From Immundisolibacter cernigliae (GTDB lineage Bacteria; Pseudomonadota; Gammaproteobacteria; Immundisolibacterales; Immundisolibacteraceae), in assembly GCF_001697225.1 (NCBI RefSeq), contig NZ_CP014671.1, positions 2,418,001 to 2,482,000 of the forward strand: a stretch of DNA of 64,000 nucleotides. The letters run 5' to 3'. The number at the start of each line of letters is the position of its first letter. Position 1 is the first letter of the stretch. Of the stretch, positions 46,741 to 54,826 are shown one piece after another. The notes under the pieces are model-generated. The model saw only the letters and a list, made by a program, of their open reading frames with translations, was not told the DNA's origin and did not search any database. The translations under genes and the position numbers were made by a program.

Positions 46741-47742
46741 ATGCAGTCATCCGTGTACGAGTTTCTGAAGCCCAAGCTGGTCAAGGTCGAGCGCCTCTCG
46801 CCGGTGCATTCCAAGGTCACCCTGGAACCGCTGGAGCGCGGCTTCGGCCACACGCTGGGCAATGCCCTGCGGCGGGTCATGCTGTCCTCGCTGCCCGGCG
46901 CGGCCATCACCGAGGTGCAGATCGAAGGCGCCCTGCACGAGTTCACTACCCTGGAGGGCATGCAGGAAGACGTCATCGAGCTGTTGCTGAATCTCAAGGG
47001 CGTCGCCGTGCGACTGAGTGGTCGGGATGAGGCTACGGTCCGCCTGACTAAGAAGGGCCCCGGCGTGGTCACGGCGGCCGACATCGAGGTCAGCCACGAC
47101 GTCGAGGTGGTCAACAAGGACGTGTATCTGGCCACCTTGATGGCGGCCGGCAAGCTCGACATGACGCTCACTGTGCGGGTCGGGCGTGGCTATCAGCCGG
47201 CAGCGGTTGCCGACGAGGGCGAGGAAGTCCCGTCCATCGGCACGCTGCGTCTGGACGCCCTGTACAGCCCGGTGCGCCAGGTCAGCTACAGCGTCGAGGC
47301 GGCGCGTGTCGAGCAGCGCACGGACCTGGACAAGCTGATCATCGACATCGAGTCGAACGGCACCATTGATCCGGAAGAAGCCATCCGGCGCGCGGCCTCG
47401 ATTCTGTACGAGCAGTTCGCCGTGTTTGTCGAGTTGCGTGGCGGCTCCGCGCCCGGCCAGGGCCGAGAGATGGTGGGCGACATCGACCCGATTCTGGTGC
47501 AGCCGGTGGAAGAACTCGAACTGACCGTGCGCTCCGCGAATTGCCTCAAGGCCGAGAACATCCATTTCATCGGCGACCTGATCCAGCGTACCGAGGCGGA
47601 CTTGCTGCGCACGCCGAATCTTGGCAAGAAATCACTGAACGAAATCAAGGAAATCCTGGCCCGCCACGGCCTGTCGCTGGGGATGCGCCTGGAGGATTGG
47701 CCGCCGGCCAATCTGCCGCGGCCGACCGAGATGATTTCCTGA
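46741..47742 (+). CDS. rpoA: DNA-directed RNA polymerase subunit alpha
   Basis: Assembly platform of RNA polymerase and target of activators and UP elements. It has 333 residues from the ATG at 46741 ([14 protein letters not shown], the usual start); a GTG three codons earlier is less likely. The N-terminal domain ([22 protein letters not shown] type) and the C-terminal domain with the DNA-binding determinant [19 protein letters not shown] and [17 protein letters not shown] are intact. Confidence 0.99.
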   Translation: MQSSVYEFLKPKLVKVERLSPVHSKVTLEPLERGFGHTLGNALRRVMLSSLPGAAITEVQIEGALHEFTTLEGMQEDVIELLLNLKGVAVRLSGRDEATVRLTKKGPGVVTAADIEVSHDVEVVNKDVYLATLMAAGKLDMTLTVRVGRGYQPAAVADEGEEVPSIGTLRLDALYSPVRQVSYSVEAARVEQRTDLDKLIIDIESNGTIDPEEAIRRAASILYEQFAVFVELRGGSAPGQGREMVGDIDPILVQPVEELELTVRSANCLKAENIHFIGDLIQRTEADLLRTPNLGKKSLNEIKEILARHGLSLGMRLEDWPPANLPRPTEMIS

Positions 47743-47775
47743 CGCCGGCGTTGAACGCGACGAGGTTTTACAGAC

Positions 47776-48162
47776 ATGCGACACAGAAAGATCGGCCGAA
47801 AGCTGGGCCGTAACAGCAGCCACCGGGTGGCGATGTTCAAGAACATGACCGCTGCCCTGGTGCAGGAAGAATTGATCCGTACCACCTTGCCCAAGGCCAA
47901 GGAGCTGCGGCGGGTGATCGAGCCCCTGATCACGCGCGCCAAGGTCGACTCGGTGGCCAATCGCCGCCTGGTGTTCGCCCGCCTGCGTGACAAGGAGGCT
48001 GTCAGCAAACTGTTCGGCGAGCTTGGCCCGCGCTACGCGGCACGTCCGGGCGGTTATCTGCGGATTCTCAAGTGTGGCTTCCGTCCCGGTGATGCGGCGC
48101 CCATGGCGTACGTTGAACTGGTCGACCGACCGGCCGGCGAGGCGAATGCCGCGGCCGACTGA
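47776..48162 (+). CDS. rplQ: 50S ribosomal protein L17
   Basis: Tunnel-exit protein. It has 128 residues with [20 protein letters not shown] and [20 protein letters not shown]. Last gene of the ribosomal superlocus, followed 19 bp later by a strong terminator. Confidence 0.98.
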   Translation: MRHRKIGRKLGRNSSHRVAMFKNMTAALVQEELIRTTLPKAKELRRVIEPLITRAKVDSVANRRLVFARLRDKEAVSKLFGELGPRYAARPGGYLRILKCGFRPGDAAPMAYVELVDRPAGEANAAAD

Positions 48163-48181
48163 GCGCGGGGCGAAGGTTGCA

Positions 48182-48214
48182 GTAAAAAAGCCGGGCCTGT
48201 CCCGGCTTTTTTAC
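48182..48214. terminator. Bidirectional intrinsic terminator after rplQ
   Basis: GTAAAAAAGCCGGG pairs with CCCGGCTTTTTTAC (14 bp), loop CCTGT. The T-run within the right arm and the A-run in the left make it work in both directions, ending the ribosomal transcript and the convergent ada transcript. Confidence 0.92.
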
Positions 48215-48340
48215 TTATTGCCCGCGCGAGTTGGGGGCAGGCAGAAATTCGTCCGGTACCGGCCACAGATGCGCTGCCACCAAGGTGCGCCAGGGGGAGA
48301 ACTGACCCCGACGATTGTCCATGTCGTGGCCCGGCATTCG

Positions 48341-49444
48341 TCATCGCCGATTGTCGGGTAACTCGGATTGCCGCGCCTCCTGGTCGAGCAGCGCGCGCTT
48401 GCGTGCCACGCCCCAGCGATAGCCGGCCAGGCCGCCATCGATGCGCACGAGGCGGTGGCAGGGAATCGCCACTGCCAGCACGTTGGCGGCGCAGGCCCCG
48501 GCCACTGCCCGGACCGCCCGTGGCGCGCCGATGCGTTGAGCAAGGTCGGTATAAGTGATCGAACTGCCGGGCGGGATTGCCAGCAATGCCTGCCAGACGC
48601 GCTGCTGAAACGCCGTGCCGCGGATGTCCAGCGGCAGGTCGAGGCCCAGGCGCGGCGCCTCCACGAAGCCCACCACCCGGGCCACGAGTTGCTCGAAATC
48701 CGCATCGCCGCCGACCAATGAGGCGCGCGGGAAACAGTCCTGCAGGTCGCGCGCCAGCGCATCCGGATCGTCGCCCATGAAAATGGCGCACACGCCGCGC
48801 GCACTGGCTGCCACCAGAATCGCCCCCAGCGCGCACTGGCCGATGGCGAAACGTATTTGCGTATTCGCGCCGCCGCCGCGGTAGTCGGTGGGCGTCATCC
48901 CCAGGAGCCGGTTCGATTGCTCGTAGAAGCGCCCGCTGGAGTTGTAGCCGGCGCCGTAGATGGCCTCGGTGACCGTGCTGCTGCGGTTCAGCGCGCCGCG
49001 CACGCGGCCAGGTCGATGCGCCGCCGCGTAAACCCTCGGCGTCACGCCGGTGACGGCCTTGAAAATGCGATGCAGATGGTAGTTGCTGAGCCCGGCATGT
49101 TTCGCCAGCTGGTGCAGGCTTGGCGCCTGTTCCGCTTGCTCAATGAAGCGGCACAGCTCGGTCACCAGGGCCGCGTGCCGCACCGCCAAGGGCGCCTGGT
49201 CCGGCTTGCAGCGCTTGCAGGGGCGAAAACCCGCGCGCAGCGCGTCCGTCGCCGTGAGGTGGAACTGCACATTCTCGGGTCGCGCCAACCGAGCGGCGCA
49301 GGAGGGCCGGCAGAAAACACCGGTGGTTTTGACCGAGTAGAAAAAGCTGCCATCGGCGGCTGGATCGCGAGCGATGACCGCAGGCCAGCGCGGATCGCTC
49401 CGGATGGCGGCGGCGCGGTCTGCCGTGGCGATGGCCCTGTTCAT
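48341..49444 (-). CDS. ada: Ada: methylphosphotriester/O6-methylguanine-DNA methyltransferase and regulator
   Basis: Repairs alkylated DNA by suicidal methyl transfer and activates the adaptive response. The 367-residue protein has all three parts: the N-terminal zinc domain with Cys45 and Cys49 (FCRPSC) and Cys76/Cys79 (CKRC), an AraC-type helix-turn-helix region (about 100-195: LAKHAGLSNYHLHRIFKAVTG), and the C-terminal methyltransferase domain with IPCHRLVR (active Cys329). All key residues are present. It is monocistronic and convergent with the ribosomal locus; no alkB or alkA is adjacent. An imperfect inverted repeat lies 14 bp upstream of the start. Confidence 0.95.
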   Translation of the reverse strand: MNRAIATADRAAAIRSDPRWPAVIARDPAADGSFFYSVKTTGVFCRPSCAARLARPENVQFHLTATDALRAGFRPCKRCKPDQAPLAVRHAALVTELCRFIEQAEQAPSLHQLAKHAGLSNYHLHRIFKAVTGVTPRVYAAAHRPGRVRGALNRSSTVTEAIYGAGYNSSGRFYEQSNRLLGMTPTDYRGGGANTQIRFAIGQCALGAILVAASARGVCAIFMGDDPDALARDLQDCFPRASLVGGDADFEQLVARVVGFVEAPRLGLDLPLDIRGTAFQQRVWQALLAIPPGSSITYTDLAQRIGAPRAVRAVAGACAANVLAVAIPCHRLVRIDGGLAGYRWGVARKRALLDQEARQSELPDNRR

Positions 49445-49777
49445 GGTGGATTACTGTGGTTTCAGGGCGGGCACTAGGACGGTAGCCGTTGCCTGAAAAC
49501 CGGGCACTCCGAATGTTGCTTTTGAATCGATGCTCGGCGATTGCGCCTTCGACGCCGACTCCAGTTGCCAGGGGAGCGCGCGGGATATCCGGGCGCTGAA
49601 CCGTGGGGTGGCCTGCAAATGGCGCGCCGGTGACCGCAAGCGGCCGGAGGATATCTGACCTGAAGGACCGAGGCGGGCCGACACCGTGGGCGAACAACCC
49701 GGAGATTCGAATGCCGGTGCGCGAACCGCAAGCGGCCGCCGGATGGTTCGATCCGCGGCCTGCAAGGTGCCGAAGAA
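49445..49777. other. Gene-free 333-bp region between ada and tRNA-Thr(CGT)
   Basis: No convincing coding sequence. A 104-codon minus-strand frame exists but has no ribosome-binding site or recognisable domain. The region holds an imperfect inverted repeat near ada (GGTTTCAGGGC at 49458-49468 and GCCTGAAAACC at 49491-49501) and a 14-bp direct repeat ACCGCAAGCGGCCG at 49633-49646 and 49725-49738. Confidence 0.7.
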
Positions 49778-49853
<76 letters not shown>

Positions 49854-49890
49854 GTGGGTACATGCCCGGTCTGCGTGGTCCGGGGACGCG

Positions 49891-49921
49891 ATTATAGGCG
49901 GGCGCTTCCGGCACCGTCTAA
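49891..49921 (-). promoter_or_regulatory. Promoter of tRNA-Thr(CGT)
   Basis: On the minus strand, TTAGAC (49916-49921), a 19-bp spacer and a perfect TATAAT (49891-49896), with GC-rich sequence after it. Predicted start near 49884, about 30 nt before the tRNA. The -35 is weak and the spacer long. Confidence 0.55.
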
Positions 49922-49946
49922 CCTGCGCCGGCACCGGAGGCGACAA

Positions 49947-50978
49947 ATGGCTAGAATGCTGACCACTTCGCCACCTGGCCTGTTCGTGCCCGTTTCTGCA
50001 GCCTCTGATCCCCGTCTTGCCGCGCTCAGTGCCTGGCTGGCCCAAAGACTGGCCGGATTCACGCTGGAGCCGGCCTCGGCGGACGCCAGCTTTCGGCGCT
50101 ATTTCCGCGTGTTTCATTCTGGCGGGACGCTGATTGCCATGGACGCGCCGCCGCCGCAGGAGGACTGCCGGCCGTTCGTCCACGTGGCCGGTCTGCTGCA
50201 CGCGGCGGGCCTGAACGCGCCGCAGGTTCTGGCAGCGGATGTCGAGCGCGGCTTCCTGCTGCTGAGCGACCTTGGCCGGCATACGTACCTGGAAGTCATC
50301 GGCGAACGAAACGCCAATGCGCTGATGGCGGACGCGATCGGCGCCCTGGTGCGTTGGCAGGCGTCCAGCCGACCGGACGTGCTGCCGCCCTACGATGCGG
50401 TCTTGCTTGGCCGCGAACTGGACCTGTTCCCGGACTGGTACGTGGCCCGGCATCTGGGTCTGGAGTTCACGCCCGCGCAGACCGCCACCTGGCAGGCGCT
50501 GCGCGAGCTGCTGATCGAGCGCGCCTTGGCGCAAAGCCAGGTATTCGTGCACCGCGACTACATGCCCCGCAACCTGATGCCGGGCACCGATGGCCCCGGC
50601 GTGCTGGATTTTCAGGATGCCGTCTACGGCCCCGTCAGTTACGACGTGAGCAGCCTGCTGCGCGATGCCTTCCTGTCATGGCCATACCGGCTGGAGGAGC
50701 AGTGGCTGTTCGAATACTGGCAGCAGGCGCGCGCTGCCGACGTCGGTGTGCCGGCCAGCTTCGAGCGGTTCCAAACCGATTGCGATTTCATGGGCACGCA
50801 GCGGCACCTGAAGGTGCTCGGTATCTTCGCGCGCCTTAACTACCGCGACGGCAAGCCGCGCTACCTGACCGAAGCGCCGCGCTTCGTCGGCTATATCGAG
50901 GCCGCGGCCTCGCGCACGCCCGCGTTGGCGCCGGTGGCGCGACTGCTGGTCGATCTGCACGCGCGGGCTGGGGCGTGA
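49947..50978 (+). CDS. amgK: N-acetylmuramate/N-acetylglucosamine kinase (AmgK-type aminoglycoside-phosphotransferase fold)
   Basis: In pseudomonads AmgK phosphorylates MurNAc and GlcNAc at C1 in the peptidoglycan recycling bypass that avoids fosfomycin-inhibited MurA. This 343-residue protein has the APH fold: the N-lobe ASFRRYFRVFHSGGTLIAMDAP, catalytic HRDYMPRNLM and the metal-binding DFQDAVYGPVSYD. GGAGG precedes the ATG at 49947; the frame upstream runs through the tRNA and is not used. It overlaps the uridylyltransferase gene by 4 bp (GTGA). The assignment rests on the fold plus the MurU neighbour. Confidence 0.9.
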   Translation: MARMLTTSPPGLFVPVSAASDPRLAALSAWLAQRLAGFTLEPASADASFRRYFRVFHSGGTLIAMDAPPPQEDCRPFVHVAGLLHAAGLNAPQVLAADVERGFLLLSDLGRHTYLEVIGERNANALMADAIGALVRWQASSRPDVLPPYDAVLLGRELDLFPDWYVARHLGLEFTPAQTATWQALRELLIERALAQSQVFVHRDYMPRNLMPGTDGPGVLDFQDAVYGPVSYDVSSLLRDAFLSWPYRLEEQWLFEYWQQARAADVGVPASFERFQTDCDFMGTQRHLKVLGIFARLNYRDGKPRYLTEAPRFVGYIEAAASRTPALAPVARLLVDLHARAGA

Positions 50979-51637
50979 AGGCGATGCTTCTGGCCGCCGG
51001 TCTTGGCACGCGCATGGGCGAGCTGACGCGCGACCTGCCCAAGCCGCTGCTGGACGTGGACGGCAAGCCTTTGATCGTGCACCTGGTGGAGTCGCTGGTC
51101 ACAGCGGGCTTTGCCGACCTGGTCGTGAACGTGGCGTACCTTGGCGAGCTGATCGAGGCGGCGCTGGGTGATGGCAGCCGGTTTGGCGCGCGGATCGCCT
51201 ACTCGCGCGAGCCGGATGGCCCACTCGGCACCGGAGGCGGCGTCAAGCGCGCGTTGCCGCTGCTGGGCACGGCGCCGTTTTTGCTTGTCAATGCCGATGT
51301 GCGCAGTGATTACCCGTTTGCACGGTTGCGCCGCCCGCTTGTCGGACAGGCACACCTGGTGCTGGTAGACAACCCGGCCCACAACCCGGCCGGCGACTTC
51401 GCCCTGTGCTCCGATGGCCGGCTGGCCAACCAGGGTGAGCCGATGCTGACCTTTGCCGGGCTGAGCGTGCTTGATCCGCGCCTGCTGGAGGGCGCCGGCG
51501 AGGGTGCATTCAGTCTGACTCCGCTGCTGCGCGCCGCGGCCGACGCCGGGCAGCTGCGTGGCGAACGCTATGCCGGTACGTGGCTGGACGTCGGCACGCC
51601 GGCGCGGCTGGCGCAGGCCCGGACGCCGCATTCATGA
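50975..51637 (+). CDS. murU: N-acetylmuramate alpha-1-phosphate uridylyltransferase (MurU-type)
   Basis: Nucleotidyltransferase that makes UDP-MurNAc from MurNAc-1-phosphate, the partner step of AmgK. It has 220 residues from a GTG that overlaps the amgK stop. Signature AAGLGTRMGELTRDLPKPLL (nucleotide loop and Lys) at residues 6-25, then NVAYLGELIEAALGDG, GTGGGVKRALPLLG and LLVNADV. The C-terminal RYAGTWLDVGTPARLAQA is typical. It lacks the left-handed helix domain of GlmU, as expected. Confidence 0.92.
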   Translation: MKAMLLAAGLGTRMGELTRDLPKPLLDVDGKPLIVHLVESLVTAGFADLVVNVAYLGELIEAALGDGSRFGARIAYSREPDGPLGTGGGVKRALPLLGTAPFLLVNADVRSDYPFARLRRPLVGQAHLVLVDNPAHNPAGDFALCSDGRLANQGEPMLTFAGLSVLDPRLLEGAGEGAFSLTPLLRAAADAGQLRGERYAGTWLDVGTPARLAQARTPHS

Positions 51638-52074
51638 TCGACGCCATCCAGAGCCTGGTCACCCGGCTGCTCGGGCTGTTTGGTGTCGATCCGCGCTGGC
51701 TGGCATGGGCGACGCCAGTGTCGCTGTTGACGCTGCTGGCCACGGCGGCGCTGTTGCCACTGTTGGTAGCCCGCCTGCCGCAGGATTACTTCTACCGTGA
51801 GCGCCGCCCGCCGCGGGCGCACAGCGGTCACTGGCTCATGCGCTACGCCCTGCTGATCTTCAAGAACCTGCTGGGCGCCGTGCTGCTGGTGGCTGGGCTG
51901 GCCATGATGGTGCTGCCCGGCCCCGGGGTAGTCACGGTGCTGGCGGCATTCGCGTTGCTGAACCTGCCGGGCAAATACCGCCTGGAGCGTTGGCTGGTAT
52001 CGCGCCCGAAGGTGCGCGCTGCCATCAGCATGATGCGCGAGCGCGCCGGCCAACCGCCGCTGCACCTGCCCTGA
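51634..52074 (+). CDS. PGPGW-type transmembrane protein
   Basis: A 146-residue inner-membrane protein of unknown function. It has two hydrophobic blocks (about 27-46 and 74-108) and the motif MMVLPGPGVVTVLAAFALLNLPGKYRLE, the hallmark of the PGPGW family. The ATG overlaps the murU stop by 4 bp (ATGA), so it is translated as part of the amgK-murU operon. A link to sugar recycling is inference from position only. Confidence 0.82.
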   Translation: MIDAIQSLVTRLLGLFGVDPRWLAWATPVSLLTLLATAALLPLLVARLPQDYFYRERRPPRAHSGHWLMRYALLIFKNLLGAVLLVAGLAMMVLPGPGVVTVLAAFALLNLPGKYRLERWLVSRPKVRAAISMMRERAGQPPLHLP

Positions 52075-52112
52075 CGCGCGACCTTTGCTGCGCTTTTCTC
52101 GTAAGCTTGCCG

Positions 52113-52134
52113 TTGACCGGCGCGAGCCGGTCAA
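52113..52134 (+). other. Perfect hairpin with GNRA-type tetraloop before the BtuM-like gene
   Basis: TTGACCGGC and GCCGGTCAA form a 9-bp stem closed by a GCGA tetraloop, 23 bp upstream of the next ATG. No T-run follows. It could be a transcription boundary or a regulatory RNA structure; it is too small to be a cobalamin riboswitch. Confidence 0.6.
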
Positions 52135-52157
52135 CCTTATCCACGGAGACCGTTCGA

Positions 52158-52748
52158 ATGATCCGCATTGCCCCGTCCGGCCTGATTGCCATTGCCCTGC
52201 TGGCCGTCATGGCCGCCACACGCAGCCACCATTTCACCTCCCTGCTGGGACCGGGTGATGCCACCCTGGCGGCGTTTTTCCTGGGCGGCCTGTTCCTGCG
52301 CCGGGCCGGATGGCTGGCGCTGTTTCTTGCAACGGCGGGGTTGGTGGATTTTCTGGCTGTGCAGGCCGGCACCAGCGCCTGGTGCATCACGCCAGGCTAC
52401 GCCTTGCTGGCCCCGGCCTATGGTGCCCTGTGGCTGGCCGGTCGCCGGTCCACCGGCGCCCTGCAGTCGACCGCCGGGCTGCTGCGCAGCGCGGGCTTGC
52501 TGGCCAGTGGCGTCGTGGTCTTTTTCGTGATCTCGAACGTCGGTTTCTATGCCTTCTCCGAAGCCGTCGCAGACCTCAGCGCGATCGACTTCGCCCTGCG
52601 CGTGGCTACCTACCTGCCGGGCTATCTGGCGCAGGCGTTCCTCTACAGCAGCGCCGGACTGGCGCTTGGCGCATGGACTGATCCGCGGCGGCCGCACCCA
52701 GGCCGCCGCCTGACCGCTCCGGGCAAGGTCGCATGGGCAAGCGCCTGA
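52158..52748 (+). CDS. BtuM-like membrane protein, putative solitary cobalamin transporter
   Basis: A 196-residue inner-membrane protein with five or six hydrophobic segments. The single cysteine, Cys76 in GTSAWCITPGYALL, lies in the loop after the third segment. Known BtuM proteins are S-component-like cobalamin transporters of this size with one conserved Cys that binds cobalt and decyanates the vitamin, and their genes are often next to cobalamin adenosyltransferase genes. This gene overlaps the PduO-type adenosyltransferase by 16 bp. Family membership is inferred from size, topology, Cys position and neighbour, not from a database match. Confidence 0.65.
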   Translation: MIRIAPSGLIAIALLAVMAATRSHHFTSLLGPGDATLAAFFLGGLFLRRAGWLALFLATAGLVDFLAVQAGTSAWCITPGYALLAPAYGALWLAGRRSTGALQSTAGLLRSAGLLASGVVVFFVISNVGFYAFSEAVADLSAIDFALRVATYLPGYLAQAFLYSSAGLALGAWTDPRRPHPGRRLTAPGKVAWASA

Positions 52749-53281
52749 CCCGCATCTACACGCGTACCGGCGACCAGGGCAGCACCGGCCTCGGTGACGG
52801 CTCGCGGGTGGCCAAGGATGCCGCCCGGGTCGAGGCCTACGGCACGGTCGACGAGCTCAACAGCGTGGTCGGCATGCTGCGCACGCATGCGCTGCCCGGG
52901 CCGATGGACAGCTGGCTGAGCGAAATCCAGCACCGGCTGTTTGACCTGGGCGGTGAGCTGTGCATTCCCGGTCACACCATCATCAGCGACGCTCATGTCA
53001 CGTCGCTGGAGCAGTGGCTGGACCGGCTCAACGACGACCTGGAACCGCTGGCCGATTTCATCCTGCCGGGCGGCAGTCCGGCCGCCGCGGTGTGCCACCT
53101 GGCACGCACGGTGTGCCGCCGCGCCGAACGGCGGGTGGTGACGCTGCAGGCGCAGGAGCCGGTCAACGGTCCGGCGCTGCGTTACCTCAACCGCCTCTCG
53201 GACCTGCTGTTCGTGATGTCGCGCAGCCTGAACCGCGCCGTCGGGGTGCCGGACGTGCTCTGGCAGCGTCCGGCTTCGTGA
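52733..53281 (+). CDS. Cob(I)alamin adenosyltransferase, PduO type
   Basis: Attaches the 5'-deoxyadenosyl group to cob(I)alamin. It has 182 residues, with the ATP-binding N-terminus RIYTRTGDQGSTGLGDGSRV, EAYGTVDELNSVVGML and the conserved FILPGGSPAAAVCHLARTVC segment leading to RRAERRV. All typical residues are present. The start overlaps the BtuM-like gene by 16 bp, which points to import and adenosylation of cobalamin as one unit. Confidence 0.95.
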   Translation: MGKRLTRIYTRTGDQGSTGLGDGSRVAKDAARVEAYGTVDELNSVVGMLRTHALPGPMDSWLSEIQHRLFDLGGELCIPGHTIISDAHVTSLEQWLDRLNDDLEPLADFILPGGSPAAAVCHLARTVCRRAERRVVTLQAQEPVNGPALRYLNRLSDLLFVMSRSLNRAVGVPDVLWQRPAS

Positions 53282-53291
53282 GAGCCGGCAG

Positions 53292-54188
53292 CTAGGGAAA
53301 CAGTGCCCGGCGCGGGTCGAGCGGCAATTCGCTCGCCAGGCGTTGGTACAGCTCGCGCGCGGCGTCGGTCAATGCCGGCGGGGTCACCATCTTGAGCACC
53401 ACGTATTGATCGCCCGGCGTTGGCGTCGTCGGCAGGCCGCGGCCGCGCAGGCGCAGCTTGTCGCCGCTTTGCGAGCCGGCCGGTATGTTCAGCTCGACCG
53501 TGCCGCCCAGCGTCGGCACCTTGACCGTGGCGCCCAGCGCCGCTTCCCAGGGCGTGATCGGCAGGTCCAGGTACAGGTCAGCGCCCTCCAGGCGATACAG
53601 CCGGTGCGGCGCGAACTCGATTTCCAGATACAGATCACCGCCGTTGCTGCCCTGACCGGCGAGGCGAATACGCTGACCGGCGCGCACGCCCTTGGGGATT
53701 CGCACTTCGAGCGCGCGGCTGCGCCCGCCGGGCTGGCTCAGGTTAACCGCCCGACTGCTGCCGTGAAAGGCGTCCTCGAGCGTGATCTGTACCCGCGCCT
53801 GTTGGTCCTCGCCGCGTGCTGGCCGGTGCTGCGGGCCGTGTCCGCCGGCAAAGCCACGCCCGAACAGGCTGTCGAAAAAATCGCTGAAGCCGGCGCCACC
53901 GCCGCTACTGCGAAACTCGAAACCCTCGCCGCCACGCCAGCCCGGCGGGGGCGAGAAGCCCTGGCCGGCCTGCCAGTTGCTGCCCAGCTGGTCGTAGGCG
54001 GCGCGCTTGTTGGCGTCCTTGAGTACCTCGTAGGCTTCGGCCACGTCCTTGAAGCGGTTCTCGGCGTTCGCCTCCTTGCTGACGTCCGGGTGATATTTGC
54101 GCGCCAGCTTGCGGTAGGCGCGCTTGATGTCCTCGGTGCTGGCGTCGCGCGCCACGCCCAGGGTCTTGTAGTAATCCTTGTATTCCAT
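53292..54188 (-). CDS. cbpA: CbpA-type DnaJ-class co-chaperone
   Basis: J-domain co-chaperone of DnaK, also a curved-DNA-binding protein in E. coli. It has 298 residues: J domain (about 3-68) with HPD in [17 protein letters not shown], a Gly/Phe-rich linker (about 75-115), then two beta-sandwich client-binding domains. There is no zinc-finger domain, which distinguishes it from DnaJ. ATG 54188 ([12 protein letters not shown]) is preferred over the GTG two codons earlier. No cbpM modulator gene follows. It lies 81 bp downstream of the Hsp20 gene on the same strand. Confidence 0.93.
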   Translation of the reverse strand: MEYKDYYKTLGVARDASTEDIKRAYRKLARKYHPDVSKEANAENRFKDVAEAYEVLKDANKRAAYDQLGSNWQAGQGFSPPPGWRGGEGFEFRSSGGGAGFSDFFDSLFGRGFAGGHGPQHRPARGEDQQARVQITLEDAFHGSSRAVNLSQPGGRSRALEVRIPKGVRAGQRIRLAGQGSNGGDLYLEIEFAPHRLYRLEGADLYLDLPITPWEAALGATVKVPTLGGTVELNIPAGSQSGDKLRLRGRGLPTTPTPGDQYVVLKMVTPPALTDAARELYQRLASELPLDPRRALFP

Positions 54189-54269
54189 CGCCACTCGGGA
54201 ATGGGGAAAGCCTGCCCGCCGAGAGCCGGTCGGGCGCCGTCGTCGGCGGGTAGGCCAGTGTAGTCGGGC

Positions 54270-54713
54270 TCAGGCGCTGACCGGGATGCGGCGTGCCATG
54301 ACCTTGGCGAGCTTGGGGATCGACACCTGCAGCACGCCGTCCTGGGCATGCGCGGCGACCTGCTCCACGTCGACCGACTCGGGCACGCTGAAGCGGCGCA
54401 CGAAGCGCCCGCGTGGCCGCTCCGCACGCCGGTAACCGGCGGCCTCGTCGGGCGCAATCGCCGGCCGCTCGCCGGTGATGGTCAGCACACCCTGTTCGAG
54501 GTTGATGTCGACCGCATCGGGCGGCACGCCCGGCAGATCGACACACACCAGGTAGCGGTCGGCTTCCTCGCGCACGTCCACGGCCGGCGACCAGTCGCTG
54601 CCGGACAGGCTCGCGGCGCCGTCCTCGCGCAGCGGGCTGGCGCTGAACAGGCGCTCCATTTCGCGCTGCAGCTCGCCCAGCAGTCCGTGAGGCTGATGTC
54701 TGACAATACTCAT
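54270..54713 (-). CDS. Small heat-shock protein, Hsp20/alpha-crystallin family
   Basis: ATP-independent holdase. It has 147 residues: an N-terminal variable arm, then the alpha-crystallin domain (about 42-135) with AVDVREEADRYLVCVDLPGV and the GVLQVSIPK signature; a C-terminal Ile-Pro-Val motif (RIPVSA) is present for oligomer assembly. AGGAGG precedes the ATG. It is followed by cbpA; a sigma32-like promoter is seen upstream. Confidence 0.93.
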   Translation of the reverse strand: MSIVRHQPHGLLGELQREMERLFSASPLREDGAASLSGSDWSPAVDVREEADRYLVCVDLPGVPPDAVDINLEQGVLTITGERPAIAPDEAAGYRRAERPRGRFVRRFSVPESVDVEQVAAHAQDGVLQVSIPKLAKVMARRIPVSA

Positions 54714-54766
54714 GGAAAACCTCCTGTCCGTTGGAGCGGGCGTACCGGTGCCCGCTACGATGCAGA

Positions 54767-54794
54767 AGGTGTGGGTTGGCCGGAGCTTTTCAAG
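54767..54794 (-). promoter_or_regulatory. Possible sigma32 (heat-shock) promoter of the Hsp20-CbpA unit
   Basis: On the minus strand, an exact sigma32 -35 CTTGAAA (54788-54794), a 13-bp spacer and CCACACCT (54767-54774), a partial match to the sigma32 -10 CCCCATNT. The leader contains a GCGGGC/GCCCGC hairpin (54736-54754). Confidence 0.45.
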
Positions 54795-54826
54795 CGCCCC
54801 GGCCGGCTATCTGCGGCAGGCGTCGG

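Noticed and set aside
49451-49765. 104-codon minus-strand frame upstream of ada
   Set aside because: No ribosome-binding site, no domain, unusual composition, and it overlaps the probable ada promoter region.
52075-52157. Cobalamin riboswitch before the BtuM-like gene
   Set aside because: The gap is only 83 bp and has no B12-box-like sequence; a cobalamin riboswitch needs about 200 nt.
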